A stretch of DNA of 64,000 nt from Anseranas semipalmata (taxonomy: Eukaryota; Chordata; Aves; Anseriformes; Anseranatidae). A program made the position numbers and the translations under genes. The first letter of the stretch is position 1, and each line of letters starts with the position of its first letter. The notes beneath the pieces were generated by a model, which saw only the letters and a program-made list of their open reading frames with translations, was not told the DNA's origin and made no database searches. Shown piece by piece: positions 12,054 to 24,128 of the stretch. The stretch lies in NCBI GenBank assembly GCA_013399115.1, contig VXAA01004087.1, forward strand, positions 30,166-94,165, in the 5' to 3' direction.

Positions 12054-13207
12054 AACTAAGAACATGCTGAATCTCTTACTTTTAACCTTTTTCCAATTCT
12101 GAAATAAAAATAAAAGCAAATGACAATCTGCAGTTGTTACTTTTTGTATAATATATGGCTTGCCCACATTTTGCCATTACATGAGTTCAAGTCTAATGAT
12201 GCTGGCACTGAATTTGTTGATGTCCCTGCTTCTGTAGCAATACTCATTTTCCCTCCCAAAATACTCTAATCGACCATGCTGACTGATGAGATGTTCCACT
12301 TTCACTGCAAGTGACCCAATAACTACAGTATTGCCCAAGCCATAAACAACTTTTTCCATAGCTGCCATTTTCAGGAAGAATGAGCACTGCTCAGTCTGGC
12401 ACTGCACTTCAGGAGTCGATCCCATGCTATGTGTCTTCTCATGGAAGAAATAACCTAATGGTTTGGCTATCTAATGTCCCTTTAGAGGAAGTAATTCAGA
12501 TACAGACTTTCTAAGGTTTACTATTGGCTTGTTTAGTGGCTGCTTAGTGATAGTGTGAGATTACCTCTGTCTCCCACAATGGCCAGACTGTCCCTGAAGC
12601 TGTGGCAAAAAGGAGTCTAAGGGGGAATTTCAAAGGTGCCAAAATATCAGTCATCAGATACCAATTACAGATAGCAACTAATTTGTCAACATAATTTGGT
12701 AAAATAAATTTTCCAGTTTTATTCTTCATAAACTGTCAATAAGGAAGGAGTGGAATTCTTCTATTGATTTGTTCAAAATGCGTTGGTGTTTGCCCAGACA
12801 TTCCCTTTTGGTCTGTATTTCATTATCATTCATTTCCTACCATCTAAAAACTATGATGCATTCTTAGCATTAGCCACACAGAATTATTTCTGTCTTGTGT
12901 CATATATTTCATGGGCAAAACACCTGACACAGGAATCCTGAAGACAGTACAAAACCCAGTCTATTTTCTCCAATCCCATTCTTAAAGATCAGGAATCAGA
13001 GAAGAGGCCTTACGACGTGTACACCCTTCCCACTGTTTAGTTTTAAAGTTTAAGTAGTTACAAACAACAACAATACACATTTTCATTATGCAAATATATG
13101 TAAAAAAATCAAATGAGCTGTCTGGCCAAGTTTAATTAAGTTCCCCATCTGAAAAGTGCTTTCAAAAAATGGTTAAGGTTAGCACTTTTTTTTTTTTTTT
13201 TCTGCAG

Positions 13208-13354
13208 ATACTAAGCTCAATTGCTAAACTTGCTGTGGAAAGTGGGCAAAAAAAATCAACACCCCGCGTGGATGAACTTGAAGCAAATGCATTAAAACAA
13301 CTGGAACAGCTCTCTGTGGAAAATGCATTGCTCAGCAGTAAGGATAATTTGTAA
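13208..13354 (+). CDS. Candidate 3'-terminal exon, coiled-coil-like peptide, unidentified
   Basis: A strong splice-acceptor-like context precedes this stretch: a long T-run (about 13186-13201) then CTGCAG, with AG at 13206-13207. From 13208 the frame opens in phase 0 and reads ILSSIAKLAVESGQKKSTP, then RVDELEANALKQLEQLS, then VENALLSSKDNL and a stop at 13352-13354 (48 residues). The Leu/Ala/Glu spacing (DELEANALKQLEQLSVENALL) suggests an amphipathic helix or short coiled coil. A GC- and CpG-richer stretch follows (about 13460-13590), unlike its AT-rich surroundings, and an AATAAA signal lies at 13686-13691, as a 3' UTR would show. Alternatively the exon is internal and ends at a donor-like GTAAGG beginning at 13338, giving 130 nt. 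I do not recognise the protein, no upstream exon was found, and a decayed or chance exon is possible. Confidence 0.35.
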   Translation: MLSSIAKLAVESGQKKSTPRVDELEANALKQLEQLSVENALLSSKDNL

Positions 13355-13710
13355 ATATTTCCAAGCTAGGAAGAGTTGGAGAAGAACCCACTTGGAAGAA
13401 AACCAAGCTAGAATACGCCCAATTACTGGGCCTTAAATGCTTCCAAGATTTTTTAGAAGGTTGCGCTGGTTCACGCTGACAAGTGTTCCCTTTTGGCATC
13501 CCAGCCCTTCCCGGGCATACCAGCAGCGCGTGTGCAACAGCCTAACCTCATCAGCGGACGGCACCAGTCCAGCCTTCTCCTGGCAGCTCTGTTTCCCAAT
13601 TGTCTTCACTATTTATTATTTGCCCAAGAGATAGCTCATGTAGAGACATCAGTGACATTCATGTATCTATTTAAACTGAGTTTGAAATAAAGTTGTCCGG
13701 TAAGCTACAG
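13355..13710 (+). other. Possible 3' UTR of the candidate exon
   Basis: Sequence between the stop codon at 13354 and just past AATAAA (13686-13691). A central part is clearly richer in G, C and CpG than the flanks. Its status as UTR depends wholly on the preceding exon being real. Confidence 0.25.
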
Positions 13711-16700
13711 GGGAAAAAGAGGGATTAAGGACAATGAAATCATACTGTTTCATAAACACTTTGTCATTACCTTTAACTTAGTGCACTAAATTGCAGCAAT
13801 ATGTCATAGTGAGACATTTCATTCCTATTACAGCATGTACAGCATGTAGGAATTTGATATCCAAACCAGATGCACAAAAGTTGGCTTGAAACATCACTGT
13901 CTTAAAATGTATAGCATTCTTTGTATAATGAAATGAATCTAACTTTAAAGTGAGTAGAGCTGCAGAGAGAAACAAACTCTAGCTGACAAACATGACCCTG
14001 TTTTTGTCACCAAGGTCATTCACGCAGACAGGTTAGAGTCAGAATCAACAGCAATACCATCAAGATTTAAGGGAAAATTTCTCAAGGAATGTTATCAGAG
14101 GTGTGTCAATTGCCATTAGCTGAGGCCTTGGATGTCCACTCTCTCTCCACTGTTTTACTCCTATGTAACTTATCTCCACCCAAGTCAACAATATGTATGT
14201 GTGAAAAAGAGTAAGGAATCAAGTCCTTTAACTCAACTGCTACTTTGATGCATTTGAATGTTTTGTCTTTCCATCTGTCCCATTCCAATAACATAGCCGT
14301 AAGCTCAAAATTTTTGACAAGGTCTTTTACAAGCCCAACAGTTTAGGCAAGTCTCATTTATTCCCATCCTTTCAGGTAGCATTTTAATGTTGCTAAAATC
14401 AAAAGTTCTCTCTTCTTCTTTAGTCTCCCACATTTTAAGCAGACAAGTCTCTCATACACTGACATTTACAGTGGATGACTCGCTGCCACCACAAATTTCA
14501 TATATTAAATATTTAACTTACTGTCTCAAGCTCCTAGTCCTTCCCTTCTGTCTTTCTCTTTATCATCAGTAATACTGCAAGAAGTGAAAGATGAGTGTCC
14601 TCTGTCATCTATTCTTGTCCATTGTATTTAAACACAAGGTCCTTCCAACACAAGCCGCTTCAGACCATTAAAAACGCCTTTGTCATCGTTATGTAATGGA
14701 AAGTACATCCATTTGCATTTCACTTCAGCTAAACATATAATTATAAACAAATAACTTATATGAACTGCAATTCTAAATTGAAAAATTTCCATCTGAATGT
14801 ACACACTTATTTTAGGCAAATTTTAGGAAGACGGGGTCACCAACATGATCAGAATTAAATTCATGCTCAAATTTGAATGAATATTCATGGGAAAAGTTTC
14901 AAGAGAGCCATCTAACAGAACACACAACAGAGTTACAGTTCTTACAACCATTTCTCCATTGAATACAATGACCCAAATGGATTTGGAGAAATTAAAACAA
15001 ATGTGCTCAAATTTCTGAGCCAGTCCCCACCAAGGAGCCTCCATGGCAGTCCCTTGTTTGTGCTCCCTGTGCCTGATGTTCTCACACATTAAATCCTCAT
15101 TTGGTCAAAGTCTAGCTTGGTAAAGAAAAGTGTAGGCTTGTGCAGACTGTCTCAGCTCCCTTTGGTAAATTTTGCATTTTTCTCCTGGGACCAGAAGATA
15201 ATTCAGATTGAAAGGATGTTCAGAAAGTCCCTGGCTCAATGCCCTGCTCAGTTAGGGTCGGCTGTGAGGTCAGACCAGCTTGTTCATGGCCTTATTGAGG
15301 GAGAACTGTAAAACTCTCCAAGGATGGAGCCTGTGCTACCTCTCTGGTAAGCCTGCTGTGCTGCTTGACTGTCTGCACAGTGATTGTTTTCCTTATATCC
15401 AGTACAAACCTCTGCTATTTCAGTTTGTACCCATGCTTCTCATTCTCTTGCCATGCACCTCCATAAAGAGCCTGTCAAGTGATGCCATGTACCATGCAGT
15501 CTACGTAAAAAAATATTTTTAACAGCATAAAACATTCTTAGGATAGAGAATTATAAGTTGTATTTTTATATGACTGACTTATGGCCTGACTTCGGAAAGC
15601 AAGGAGAATAAGAATGGCTGAGGAGTCAATAACTAGCTGAAGATGGTTTCCCAGTGGAATGAGAAGGTTAAGGGAGTACATTCATATGGGATATACTTGC
15701 AGAAGTAGGAAATCTCAAACAAAAGAAGGATGCTCTTCTTTCTCTACCTACAGGTTAATGAGGCCATCAGTAGATTACTATTTCCACTTCTGATGCGCAC
15801 TAGAATAAATTTAAAACAAAGTTGATAACCTGGAGAGGGTTTGGAAAAGAAAATGTAATAATTCAAATATTGCAAATCTACTCCAAGATGAATGAATACA
15901 CAAAATCTATGTGTCAGAATAAGTAGTAAGTTTATGGCTTGATTACAATTTACAAGCCGCTTCATAAAGAAAAGACCTCCAAGTAAACAACAAGTAAAAT
16001 TGTAAAATGAAATAAATTAACTGGAAATTGGACATTGCAACATTTTCGGAGGTTTTGTTCTAGATTCTGGGGTGATATTTTGATTTATCGGTGCAAAGAT
16101 CTGAATTCCATTCTAAAAAATTCTCATTGAGTATGCTGAAAAACAAATTCATGCATTATTCTGCACATTCAATTTAGATTTAATTTCTGATGCCATATTT
16201 TCTTTCTATTATCAGCATCTTGTCTTGCTCAAATGTGAGTCTTAATTGTCTGAATTTTCATTTCTTGGCCTGGGAGTTCTTGTTCCTTATTTTTGTTTGT
16301 TTCTGGGGGAGGAAGTACAATGCAAGATCAGACCATGGCATATCCTGACTTGTAATAACCTCAGCAAAGGAGCTATGATTTGACAGATCTGCAGCCATAA
16401 TCAGTTTTGAGATGGCAGTCTTGAATGAGGAAACTCCTTTGCTTGGAGGCATGCTTTCTCAGTTGATGAGTTCTATCCACATAGGAAATTTAACCAGTAT
16501 AAGCCTCTCTAATGTACAAAAACTGCAAAGGACATAAAAGATCTGTCCTCTGATTTCTCAGAGAATGCCGAGTGCAGCCCACAGTCACAGGTACTGTTCC
16601 TCAAGGGTCCACAGACTACTAACTCACTTTGATTTCAATGAGAGAGAAGCAACAAAATGTTGTAGAAGGCCTAACTCCAGCCCTTTTAAAGATAATGAAT

Positions 16701-18391
16701 GGTCTAAGTCCAGGATTTCTGAGGGTACTGTATAAAGGTTAGGTATCTAAGAGTCTTGCACACTTCCTGTAGTGTTTATGAAGACACATCGATATCACTG
16801 GAAGGTGTTTCATCTCAACTCTATGATTATTGTTTCAGGTAGGGTGAAGGACTTGCCTTCTAGAGGGCCTTCATTCTCTGCAGAATGAGCTTGGACAAAT
16901 AGCTTGGGCCAATCATCTAGCACTGACATAGATGTCTGTCTCATGTTGGACTGTAAAAAGCAAAGGAAAAAACAACCAACCACTTACAGTGGTATAAAAT
17001 TAAGATCACAGTGTGATTTATTGTCATGAAAACATTCTCTGTAACGAATTACAGGTTTATCCTTGCAGATTACAGAACTTTCCCAAATGCAGTCAGAAAA
17101 TTTGATATGGGCTTTGAGTGAAAACGAGGAAACACCGCTACCACTTCACCTTGTGCTCTGCGTGTGAGGAACATTCCTCCACATCCTAACGTAGGAAAGA
17201 GACAGACATATGCAAGTAAGAAAAATATATACATATATGTATATGTATATGCACGTATATAAGTATCAAAATAAAGCATTCCATTCCAATGAACATATTT
17301 TCTGTGACTGGATAATGTGTAGACATTAAGTGAAATATGTGAACTGAAAAACACAGAAAACAGAACAAAAATGTATCTGTTAAGACCTCATTTCAGGGGA
17401 ATCTCATCTCATTTCAGGTTTCAAGTCTGTGACTCAGGCTGCATTTATAGGAAAGGACTATAATGGTCACAGGCTTTTAAAAGAACCCAAACCTATTTTC
17501 ACAATACTAGGCGATGATTCACGGATTTCTTACAAAATCAGGCAAAAGTAGTAGGTTTAGATGGAATTCTACTTTGAGAATTCAAAGTGAAACTTGAGGA
17601 TCAGCTATAAACAAAGTGTTGTTATAGCTTCATTCAACCAAGCTGCAAGGTTTCAAACAACACTGTCTCTGGTAACCAAAGGAATTCTATCTGAAGAGGA
17701 CAATTTTATTCACTTGTGGCCATTCACAATAATTACTTTCTCACAATGGTTAGATTTAGTACCTAGAGTTGTAAAATGCCAGAAATGTTTGTAGGCTCTA
17801 GCAGAGATAGCAACAGCATCATCTCCATTGCCATGAACTATGCCTATGAATTTATAATAATTTAAGTTGCATTAAATAAGGGTAGTTTGACTTTTATTTT
17901 TTTACATGAGTAATAAACACAGCTTACAAATATTTACAAAACACTGATCTTATTAAAAGGTGATATTTATTAAGCTCTTGAACTATTTCAGTTATGAAAC
18001 ATTTTTCAGCAGCTGATGGATTTGGTTAAGAAGAAACCCTTGCAAAAGTAGGATAACACCAGAACCAAAGAAAAACAATGAAACTCAGCTCTTTTGTTGT
18101 GAATGAATAACCCATTCCTTCCTTCCTCTTAGCTGAAGAATAGATTTCAGTAACTGGAACTGGAGTGTCTTATTTCAGCCTAAATTACCTCAATCTGTAG
18201 GTCTCGAAGCAAAAGAAGGAAACTATATGCCAGGTGTAATTTTGGTATTATCCTGTACAGCAAAAGGTTGAATATAAGTGGGAGTAAAACTAATGCTCTA
18301 ATGAGCAGGAATAAAACTCATGTCCTCCAGTGTCATATTCACAGCTGATAATATGATCCAGGTGCTCCTACATTCATAGGTGTTGCTAGTT
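13711..18391. other. Non-coding AT-rich DNA, no gene recognised
   Basis: Frames are short (at most about 94 codons) and composition is AT-rich and non-repetitive, apart from the TA-rich stretch at 17225-17262. No transposon, RNA gene or convincing exon was found. I could not test for conservation. Confidence 0.55.
17225..17262. repeat. TA/TATG-rich microsatellite
   Basis: Alternating ATATAC/ATATGT units, imperfect. Confidence 0.85.
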
Positions 18392-18397
18392 AGAAAA

Positions 18398-18432
<35 letters not shown>

Positions 18433-18448
18433 AGAAAAAAAGAAAAAA
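18392..18448. repeat. A-run plus (GA)n, purine-only
   Basis: A 57-nt purine-only tract: a 13-nt A-run, about 13 GA units (roughly 18406-18431), then GA-interrupted A-runs to 18448. It is the plus-strand counterpart in type of the TC tract at 12019-12053. Confidence 0.95.
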
Positions 18449-18732
18449 CAAAAAGAAAAAGCTAGCATAAATCTGTAGTCTGCTCACAGTCCTAAGACGT
18501 TCACTAGTTTAAAACAGTTAACTGTTTACCTTGATATTCATATGGTATTTTGCATACAGTAACAAAAAATGTCACTGCTAACTTTCCAATCTAAGTACAT
18601 AAGTATGGTGCAGAAGACATTTTGAATTCATTAAATCAGTGGCAAAAGTATCTGTAATGAAAATATTCTAACATATATTCTGGAGAAATATCTCAAATAT
18701 ATATGGATATGTATAGTTATAAATACCTGAGG

Positions 18733-18747
18733 AAAAAAAAAAAAAAA
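18733..18747. repeat. A-run (15)
   Basis: Fifteen A residues. No gene-like sequence upstream suggests a retrocopy. Confidence 0.9.
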
Positions 18748-19992
18748 GACACGTTAAGTCAATGATTTTGTTTTGCCATTGATTTTAATATTTATGAGTG
18801 TATGTGATATAGTCCGCATTGGCACACTATTTACATCAAGACCTTAATTAACTAATCTGCTATAAAAACAATTTACATTGTGCCTACAATCAATAATAAT
18901 AATAAAAAAAGTTCTAATAAAAATTAAGTAAGCAAACCTATAGTGATTGAAAAGATGGGGACAAAATTTCTATCTAATGACATGGGAACAAGTCATAAAA
19001 ACATAAAAATACATTTTCACATTTAAGTCGATGTTGTACCTGTACTGATTTAGTGTACTTCCTGGATCCACCACACACGTATTCACATGTACTGAATATC
19101 GTCACTTAACCTCTCCAGGCCTGTGTAAATGTGTAACTTGAACCTACTGAAAGGGTATACACAATTGCTTTTATTGAATTGTTTCAGGTTTCCTATCAAG
19201 GCTTTGTCTCCCCCCTTCTATCTGAGTGTTCAGATTTCTAGAAGTGGTTCTTTGATGTGTGCTCATAAACACAGGGGGATTTCCCCTCCCTTCTCCTTCC
19301 CCTCAATTCCCTCTTTGTGTTCGGAACAGTAATTCAACTACTAGCCTTTGTCCGTGCTGTATTTACAGCTACGCTCCTCTAAAAGGGCTGCTTTATTTAT
19401 TTATTTAGGCTGGGAGGGGCTGAGATGCAAGCCCGAGAAGCGTTTTTGGAGAATCTCTTTTGGTGTTCTTGCAGGCACCACTTAGAAGAGAGCAGCTCCT
19501 CGAACACAGGGGTGTTTTTTCTGTCACTGTTACTGTTTTCCAACAGTAAATGCATTGTGATATAGCTATTTTCAGTTTGCCATCGTGCCTTTACAGGTAA
19601 GACTTCATCATAGAATTTATAGCAAAAAAAGGGCCCTCTCTCTTTTGTTTTGATGTTACTCATTCCCAAACTGGTTTGGCAAGTCAGTTAAAAATTACTC
19701 CATGCCCACGCATGTGTGCAAAGTGGTCTCCAGCAATCAGAAACCTCTGTCCCCTGTGGCAGAAAGTTCCTGTAAAGAATATAATAAAATCACCCCCTCT
19801 CCACCCAAAAACAAAGGGTCTGCCTTCCTCCACCCCCAAATCTTAATAGAACAGACATTAACAGAATAGATCAGTACCTCCTTAGCACCCAATTGCACCA
19901 GATTTGGCACTCTTTCTTAGTCATTGTATTAGCTTCAAGGAAGATTTGTGACAGTTCATTCATTCGGTCTTCTCTTGTTGAGAAAAGTGTAG

Positions 19993-20040
19993 TTTTTTTT
20001 TTTTGTTTTTGTTTTTTTTTTTTTCTTTTTCTGTTTTGTT
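19993..20040. repeat. T-rich low-complexity tract
   Basis: T-runs broken by single G or C bases. Small frames over it encode Phe-rich or Lys-rich artefacts. Confidence 0.9.
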
Positions 20041-20125
20041 ACCATGAAGGCTCAAACTGTAAGGTTCCTTATGTGTTCTCTCCTTAGACATGCAATACTC
20101 CAGCTGGCATGAAATCTCTGCTGTC

Positions 20126-20142
20126 TTTTTTTTTTTTTTTTT
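20126..20142. repeat. T-run (17)
   Basis: Uninterrupted T residues following CTGTC. Confidence 0.95.
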
Positions 20143-20795
20143 AACTAAAGCTCTTACAGTGTGTGCTATTAAAAACATTTGCTATTCTGAAGTGACTACA
20201 ATCCCACAGCATCTCCTGCTCTATAAAAATGCTATGGCTATTGGTGTGAGGGACTGAATAGTTATCCTTTAGGGAGATGTACGTGTCTCCTCTCTGCCGA
20301 AGAAATTCACACCTTCTGTGAGCAATGGTGATGATTTCTAATTCAATAAAAAAGGCTAACCTCCTTGATGAACAACATAGTTATTAGTAGACATTGTTAC
20401 AAAACCTTATGTTATTGGTTTTTTTAAGAATGACATACAATCAGTGTAATGCATGACTAAATGTATCCAACTAAACTAACTATATAATTGGTTCTCCTCT
20501 TATGCTGTTTTTCCACTGATATATTTTAAGGGTTATATGTAACTCATAAATATGTAAGAGGGTCAGGGCTGTGGTCTTTTGCCTAAAACAAACCTAAGCA
20601 ATGTCTCTTTGAGAATACTCGTCCTCAGCCCTTGCTGCTGTCATCCTCCATATAAGCTGGAGAAGTAACATCACTGGGGTAAACAGTTTAAAAGTTTCAG
20701 CTCATGGATGCCACTTAGATTTGCCAAGTCATTCTATTTTCTTTGCCAAGTTTCTGCACTAAGAATTAAAGAAACTATGGACAGCATGCGATACC

Positions 20796-21335
20796 CATGT
20801 GCTGGTGCAGCCCCACCTCAAGCACTGGGTACAGTTTTGGGCACCACAGTATAAGGACATAAAACTATTAGAGAGTGTCCAGAGGAGGGCTGCAAAGATA
20901 GTGAAGGGTCTGGAGGGCAAGTCTAGAGCAGATGAGGTCACTTGGATTGTTCAGCCCAGAGCAGAGCAGACTGAGGGGAGGCCTCATGGCGGCCTGCAGC
21001 TTCCTCACGAGGGGAGCGCAGGGGCAGGCGCTGAGCTCTGCTCTCTGGTGACAGCGACAGGACCCGAGGGAACACCATGGAGCTGTGACAGGGGAGGGTC
21101 GGGCTGGGTGTTAGGAAAAGGTTCTTCACCGAGAGGGTGGTCGGGCACTGGAACAGGCTCCCCAGGGCAGTGGTCACAGCACCGAGCCTGCTGGAGTTCA
21201 AGAAGCATTTAGACAACGCTCATAGACATATAGCTTAATTTTTATCTTGTCCTGTGTGGAGCCATGAGTTGGATTCAGTGATCCTTGTGGGTCCCTTCCA
21301 ACTTGGGGTATTCTATGATTCTGTGACTCTGTGAT
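20796..21335 (+). mobile_element. CR1 LINE fragment, frameshifted, plus strand
   Basis: Plus-strand CR1 3' end. The peptides [19 protein letters not shown] and [19 protein letters not shown] match the ORF2 C-terminal block, but the frame then shifts near 20925 and the rest of the coding similarity ([19 protein letters not shown] region onward) is in a damaged frame. Nucleotide similarity continues through the FFTERV/HWNRLP-equivalent region to the terminal octamers (TTCTATGATTCTGTGACTC at 21311-21329 and on to about 21335). It is more strongly 5'-truncated than the copy at 9.8 kb, with the same orientation and a similar 3' UTR, so probably a related but older subfamily. Non-functional. Confidence 0.96.
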
Positions 21336-22539
21336 CAGTGCCTCAGTTCAGGCTATCCATAAAGCAACCTCTTCCAGAAGTAGAATGTCAAGGACTTTCT
21401 GAAAAAAATCCCCAAACCAACCAACAAAACCAAACAGGTAGATACCTTATGTTGCTCTCCTAGTATACAATTACTTTCTGATAAAATAAACAGTAAGGGA
21501 GGGGGATATTTTTCCTGTCTTTCTGCCTTTGGGGTGGTTTCACTAGGGTACTCAGAGGGTTCCTTTTTCCCTTATCAGCTCCCAGGCCAGGTCCAGCCAC
21601 ATGCTGGGGAAGCTGTTCCGTGCTGCTTGGTGACCATGCTCAACTCTGCTCAGTACAGTTTTTTTGGATGAGGAATGGCTTAAAATACTCTTTTTCTTCT
21701 CTGTAACTCATTTATTTACTACTCCCTCCTTTCCCCCTACATGTTGGCAAATATTTTTAGAGACAGTAATGTAAAATGTGTACATATGTAGTTTTGTACA
21801 TAGATAAAGAGTTGCTGAATTTATAAAATATTATGTATACGTAGAACTTACAATGCATAAAGGATGTTATTTATCCATGGGAAGAAAGACTACACTTAAG
21901 ATTTTGAAGACATACCAAACATAAACAATGTGTAAACATAGAGAGAAAAGTCTCATTTTTGCTACTTTGAAGACCCTATACCCTCTATTTTCAGGTATAA
22001 ATGACCTTGTAAATTCACTGTTTTTGTTAGAAAAAGAGTGGGCTCGGCTCTCTTCAAAATGGTCTGCCATGACAATGTCCTATGTATATTATCTGTGGTA
22101 CATCTGGCTTTGTGCTGCTTGCCGTCACAAGTGATGGCTAGCCAGCGTGCACTGAAACTAAAGCGGGGCTCCAGGATCACATTTGCACCTAAAAGCTGAG
22201 GCAACGGAATAGAGAAGTCTATCCAAGCGTATTACATGCACGTCATTGTCTGCCACTCAGCCAGACAGCTCTGGGGCTCTCTTTATTACTACTACTATTG
22301 TTGTTATTATTACTATTACTGCAACCCTGTTTTCCTTCACAGATCCTATCATGAATATACTTTTCCTGCAGCAAGACCACTAGTACCAAGAAACGAGAAG
22401 ATGTACAAGAATGGGAGCACCCAGGAGGGCAAACGGGAGCTGAGGATAGGGAGCCTGCTCTCTCTGTAGTTCCCTGAAACTAATCCCGGTGCTCTGGAAA
22501 TTACATGAATAGCTAAAGCTTACCACGGCTGCTGGAAGG
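21336..22539. other. Non-coding DNA, no gene recognised
   Basis: Short frames only. A TTA/ACT trinucleotide stretch lies at 22283-22320. No other repeat was recognised. Confidence 0.55.
22283..22320. repeat. (TTA)n/(ACT)n imperfect trinucleotide repeat
   Basis: Alternating ACT, ATT, GTT and TTA triplets. Confidence 0.85.
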
Positions 22540-22870
22540 AGGGGCACAGCATGTGGCTCTCCTCTGACTGCCTCCTGCTCCTGTCGTCAGAGTGGGCTCT
22601 GGGAGCGAGAGGTCAAGGGGATAATCCTGCACCTGCAGCACACAGAGGGCCGGGTGCCCAGTTCCCGGCCAGCCCTGCCGTAATTGATGCTAATTGTTAT
22701 GGAACCGGCGCGCCATTCCATGGAGGAGCAGGTGGGAGCCTTTGTTGTGCTCGGGACCATTGTCCTAATAACAAGCTTACCATTCTCTGCACAGGCTTAG
22801 TAGTACAAAAGCACAGGCAATACTTCAGGGAGCCCCTTAAAAGGTTTACTGGGCATCTCCTTGCATGATG
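22540..22870. promoter_or_regulatory. Candidate conserved regulatory element (enhancer-like)
   Basis: A GC-richer, high-complexity island in AT-rich DNA. At its core are the homeodomain-like double site TAATTGATGCTAATTG (22681-22696), a GGCGCGCC palindrome (22707-22714), a TEAD-type CATTCCA (22714-22720), and two SOX-type sites, CCTTTGTTG (22739-22747) and CCATTGT (22757-22763), all within 83 bases. Both strands stay open over it (about 105 codons each way), which suits a stop-poor GC-rich stretch, not a gene: neither translation resembles a known protein. Motif matches are short and individually expected by chance; only their clustering and the compositional contrast suggest function. I infer a developmental enhancer without knowing its target. 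Confidence 0.3.
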
Positions 22871-23256
22871 AAGTAAAAGTCCCCAAGAGTGAAAAGGCAG
22901 AACAAACCAGTAGATAAAAAAGGCAGTACCTAACGGCCAGCAAAGCCTCCAATTAATGTGGGGGGAAGTGACTTTGGGAGCTTTAGACTGCACCTGATGG
23001 CTTCTGTGGAGACAGAGATTTTGCACCCTGTCAGCTGTGAGAGAAGTCAGGTGTAAGCAGCCACTTCAGGGACCTAGAGGGCTCCCAGGGGAATCTGCTC
23101 TGGAGCTGTCCATCTGTTTGCAAGTTCTGATGTGAAAGGATGGTCTCAGGAAGGGGCCTGAGAAATGAGAGAAGAAAGCACAGGAGTCCAGATGCTGATA
23201 TGATATTAGATTTTGGTCAAACAAAAAGCCAATAAATGCTAATACTAAAAAGATGG

Positions 23257-23280
23257 TTTTTTTTTTTTTTTTTTTTCCCC
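23257..23280. repeat. T-run (20) plus CCCC
   Basis: Twenty T residues followed by four C residues. Confidence 0.95.
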
Positions 23281-23642
23281 TTCCTCTGTGCTTAAAGAGA
23301 TTGTTCCCCTCCGATCCCCCGGAACACCAGGCACCCAGATGGAAGAAACGAGCTGCCAGCTGTTTGAAAGAGTGAACACTGCCCATACTGAAAGATACAA
23401 CCCAGGATTTTGCAGTCATGTCGGTGGCACTTTAATAAATATCAGAGACAAAAAGACTAAAGACAAAATCAGAGCTGAACACCAAGGACACAATAAATAA
23501 AAATAAACACTCTTAAAGGGCAAAGAAGTAGGCCAAAGCACGATTTTGCAGTGTATATTTTGTGCTGTGTAGTGTGTTAAATGATTTCAAAAACAGTGAA
23601 GCACTTCTCCTCAAAAGCCCACACATGCATTCCTGTGTATTC

Positions 23643-23666
23643 AAAAAAACAAACAAACAAACAAAA
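23643..23666. repeat. (AAAC)n microsatellite
   Basis: An A-run followed by AAAC tetramers. Confidence 0.95.
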
Positions 23667-24101
23667 TGAGGGAAAATAAAAGAAGAAAACAAAGTGTAGG
23701 CTAATTTTAACAGGCTTGTAAATAAAAGTCTGGAAACACTATGCAAAATGGCCTGTGGATTTCTCAGAAGCCAATTAGAGAGTCCTTTTAAAAACCCTGG
23801 AGTAGATGACCTTTTGGATAGGCTTTTCTCATCACTGATACACAAATATGTGATTTATAGTGCAATCAGTGGATTGCATTAAAAAGTTAATGCATACTGC
23901 TTGAGGATGTCACATCCTGCATCAGTTTGTATAGATTATATTGACCATTTTATATAATTTACTGTTATTTTTTTCAGAGCTTGACACTGAGGTGTAGTTA
24001 AGCTCCTAATTTAATCATGTGTCTCTTAGCTTTATGGGATCACTGTGCCTAGGGAAGCTGACATGATGATTCATTAAAAAGTCAGTTATACTTTGAAAAT
24101 T

Positions 24102-24128
24102 GAAAAAAGAAGAAGAAGAAAAAGAAAT
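24102..24128. repeat. (GAA)n purine-rich repeat
   Basis: An A-run then GAA triplets and A-runs. Confidence 0.9.

Larger units (their letters stand above)
10509..13207. other. Non-coding AT-rich DNA with possible regulatory motifs
   Basis: No supported gene. It contains CATAGTT repeated three times at 10870-10890, paired homeodomain-type sites at 11327-11350, a T/ATTT repeat at 11821-11844 and a TC repeat at 12019-12053. A minus-strand frame at 12177-12425 (82 codons) lies in a stretch of fairly high complexity but matches nothing I know. Confidence 0.5.
18449..20795. other. Non-coding AT-rich DNA with T-rich tracts
   Basis: No supported gene. An A-run lies at 18733-18747 and T-rich tracts at 19993-20040 and 20126-20142. 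A minus-strand frame at 19397-19669 (90 codons) has no recognisable feature. Confidence 0.55.
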
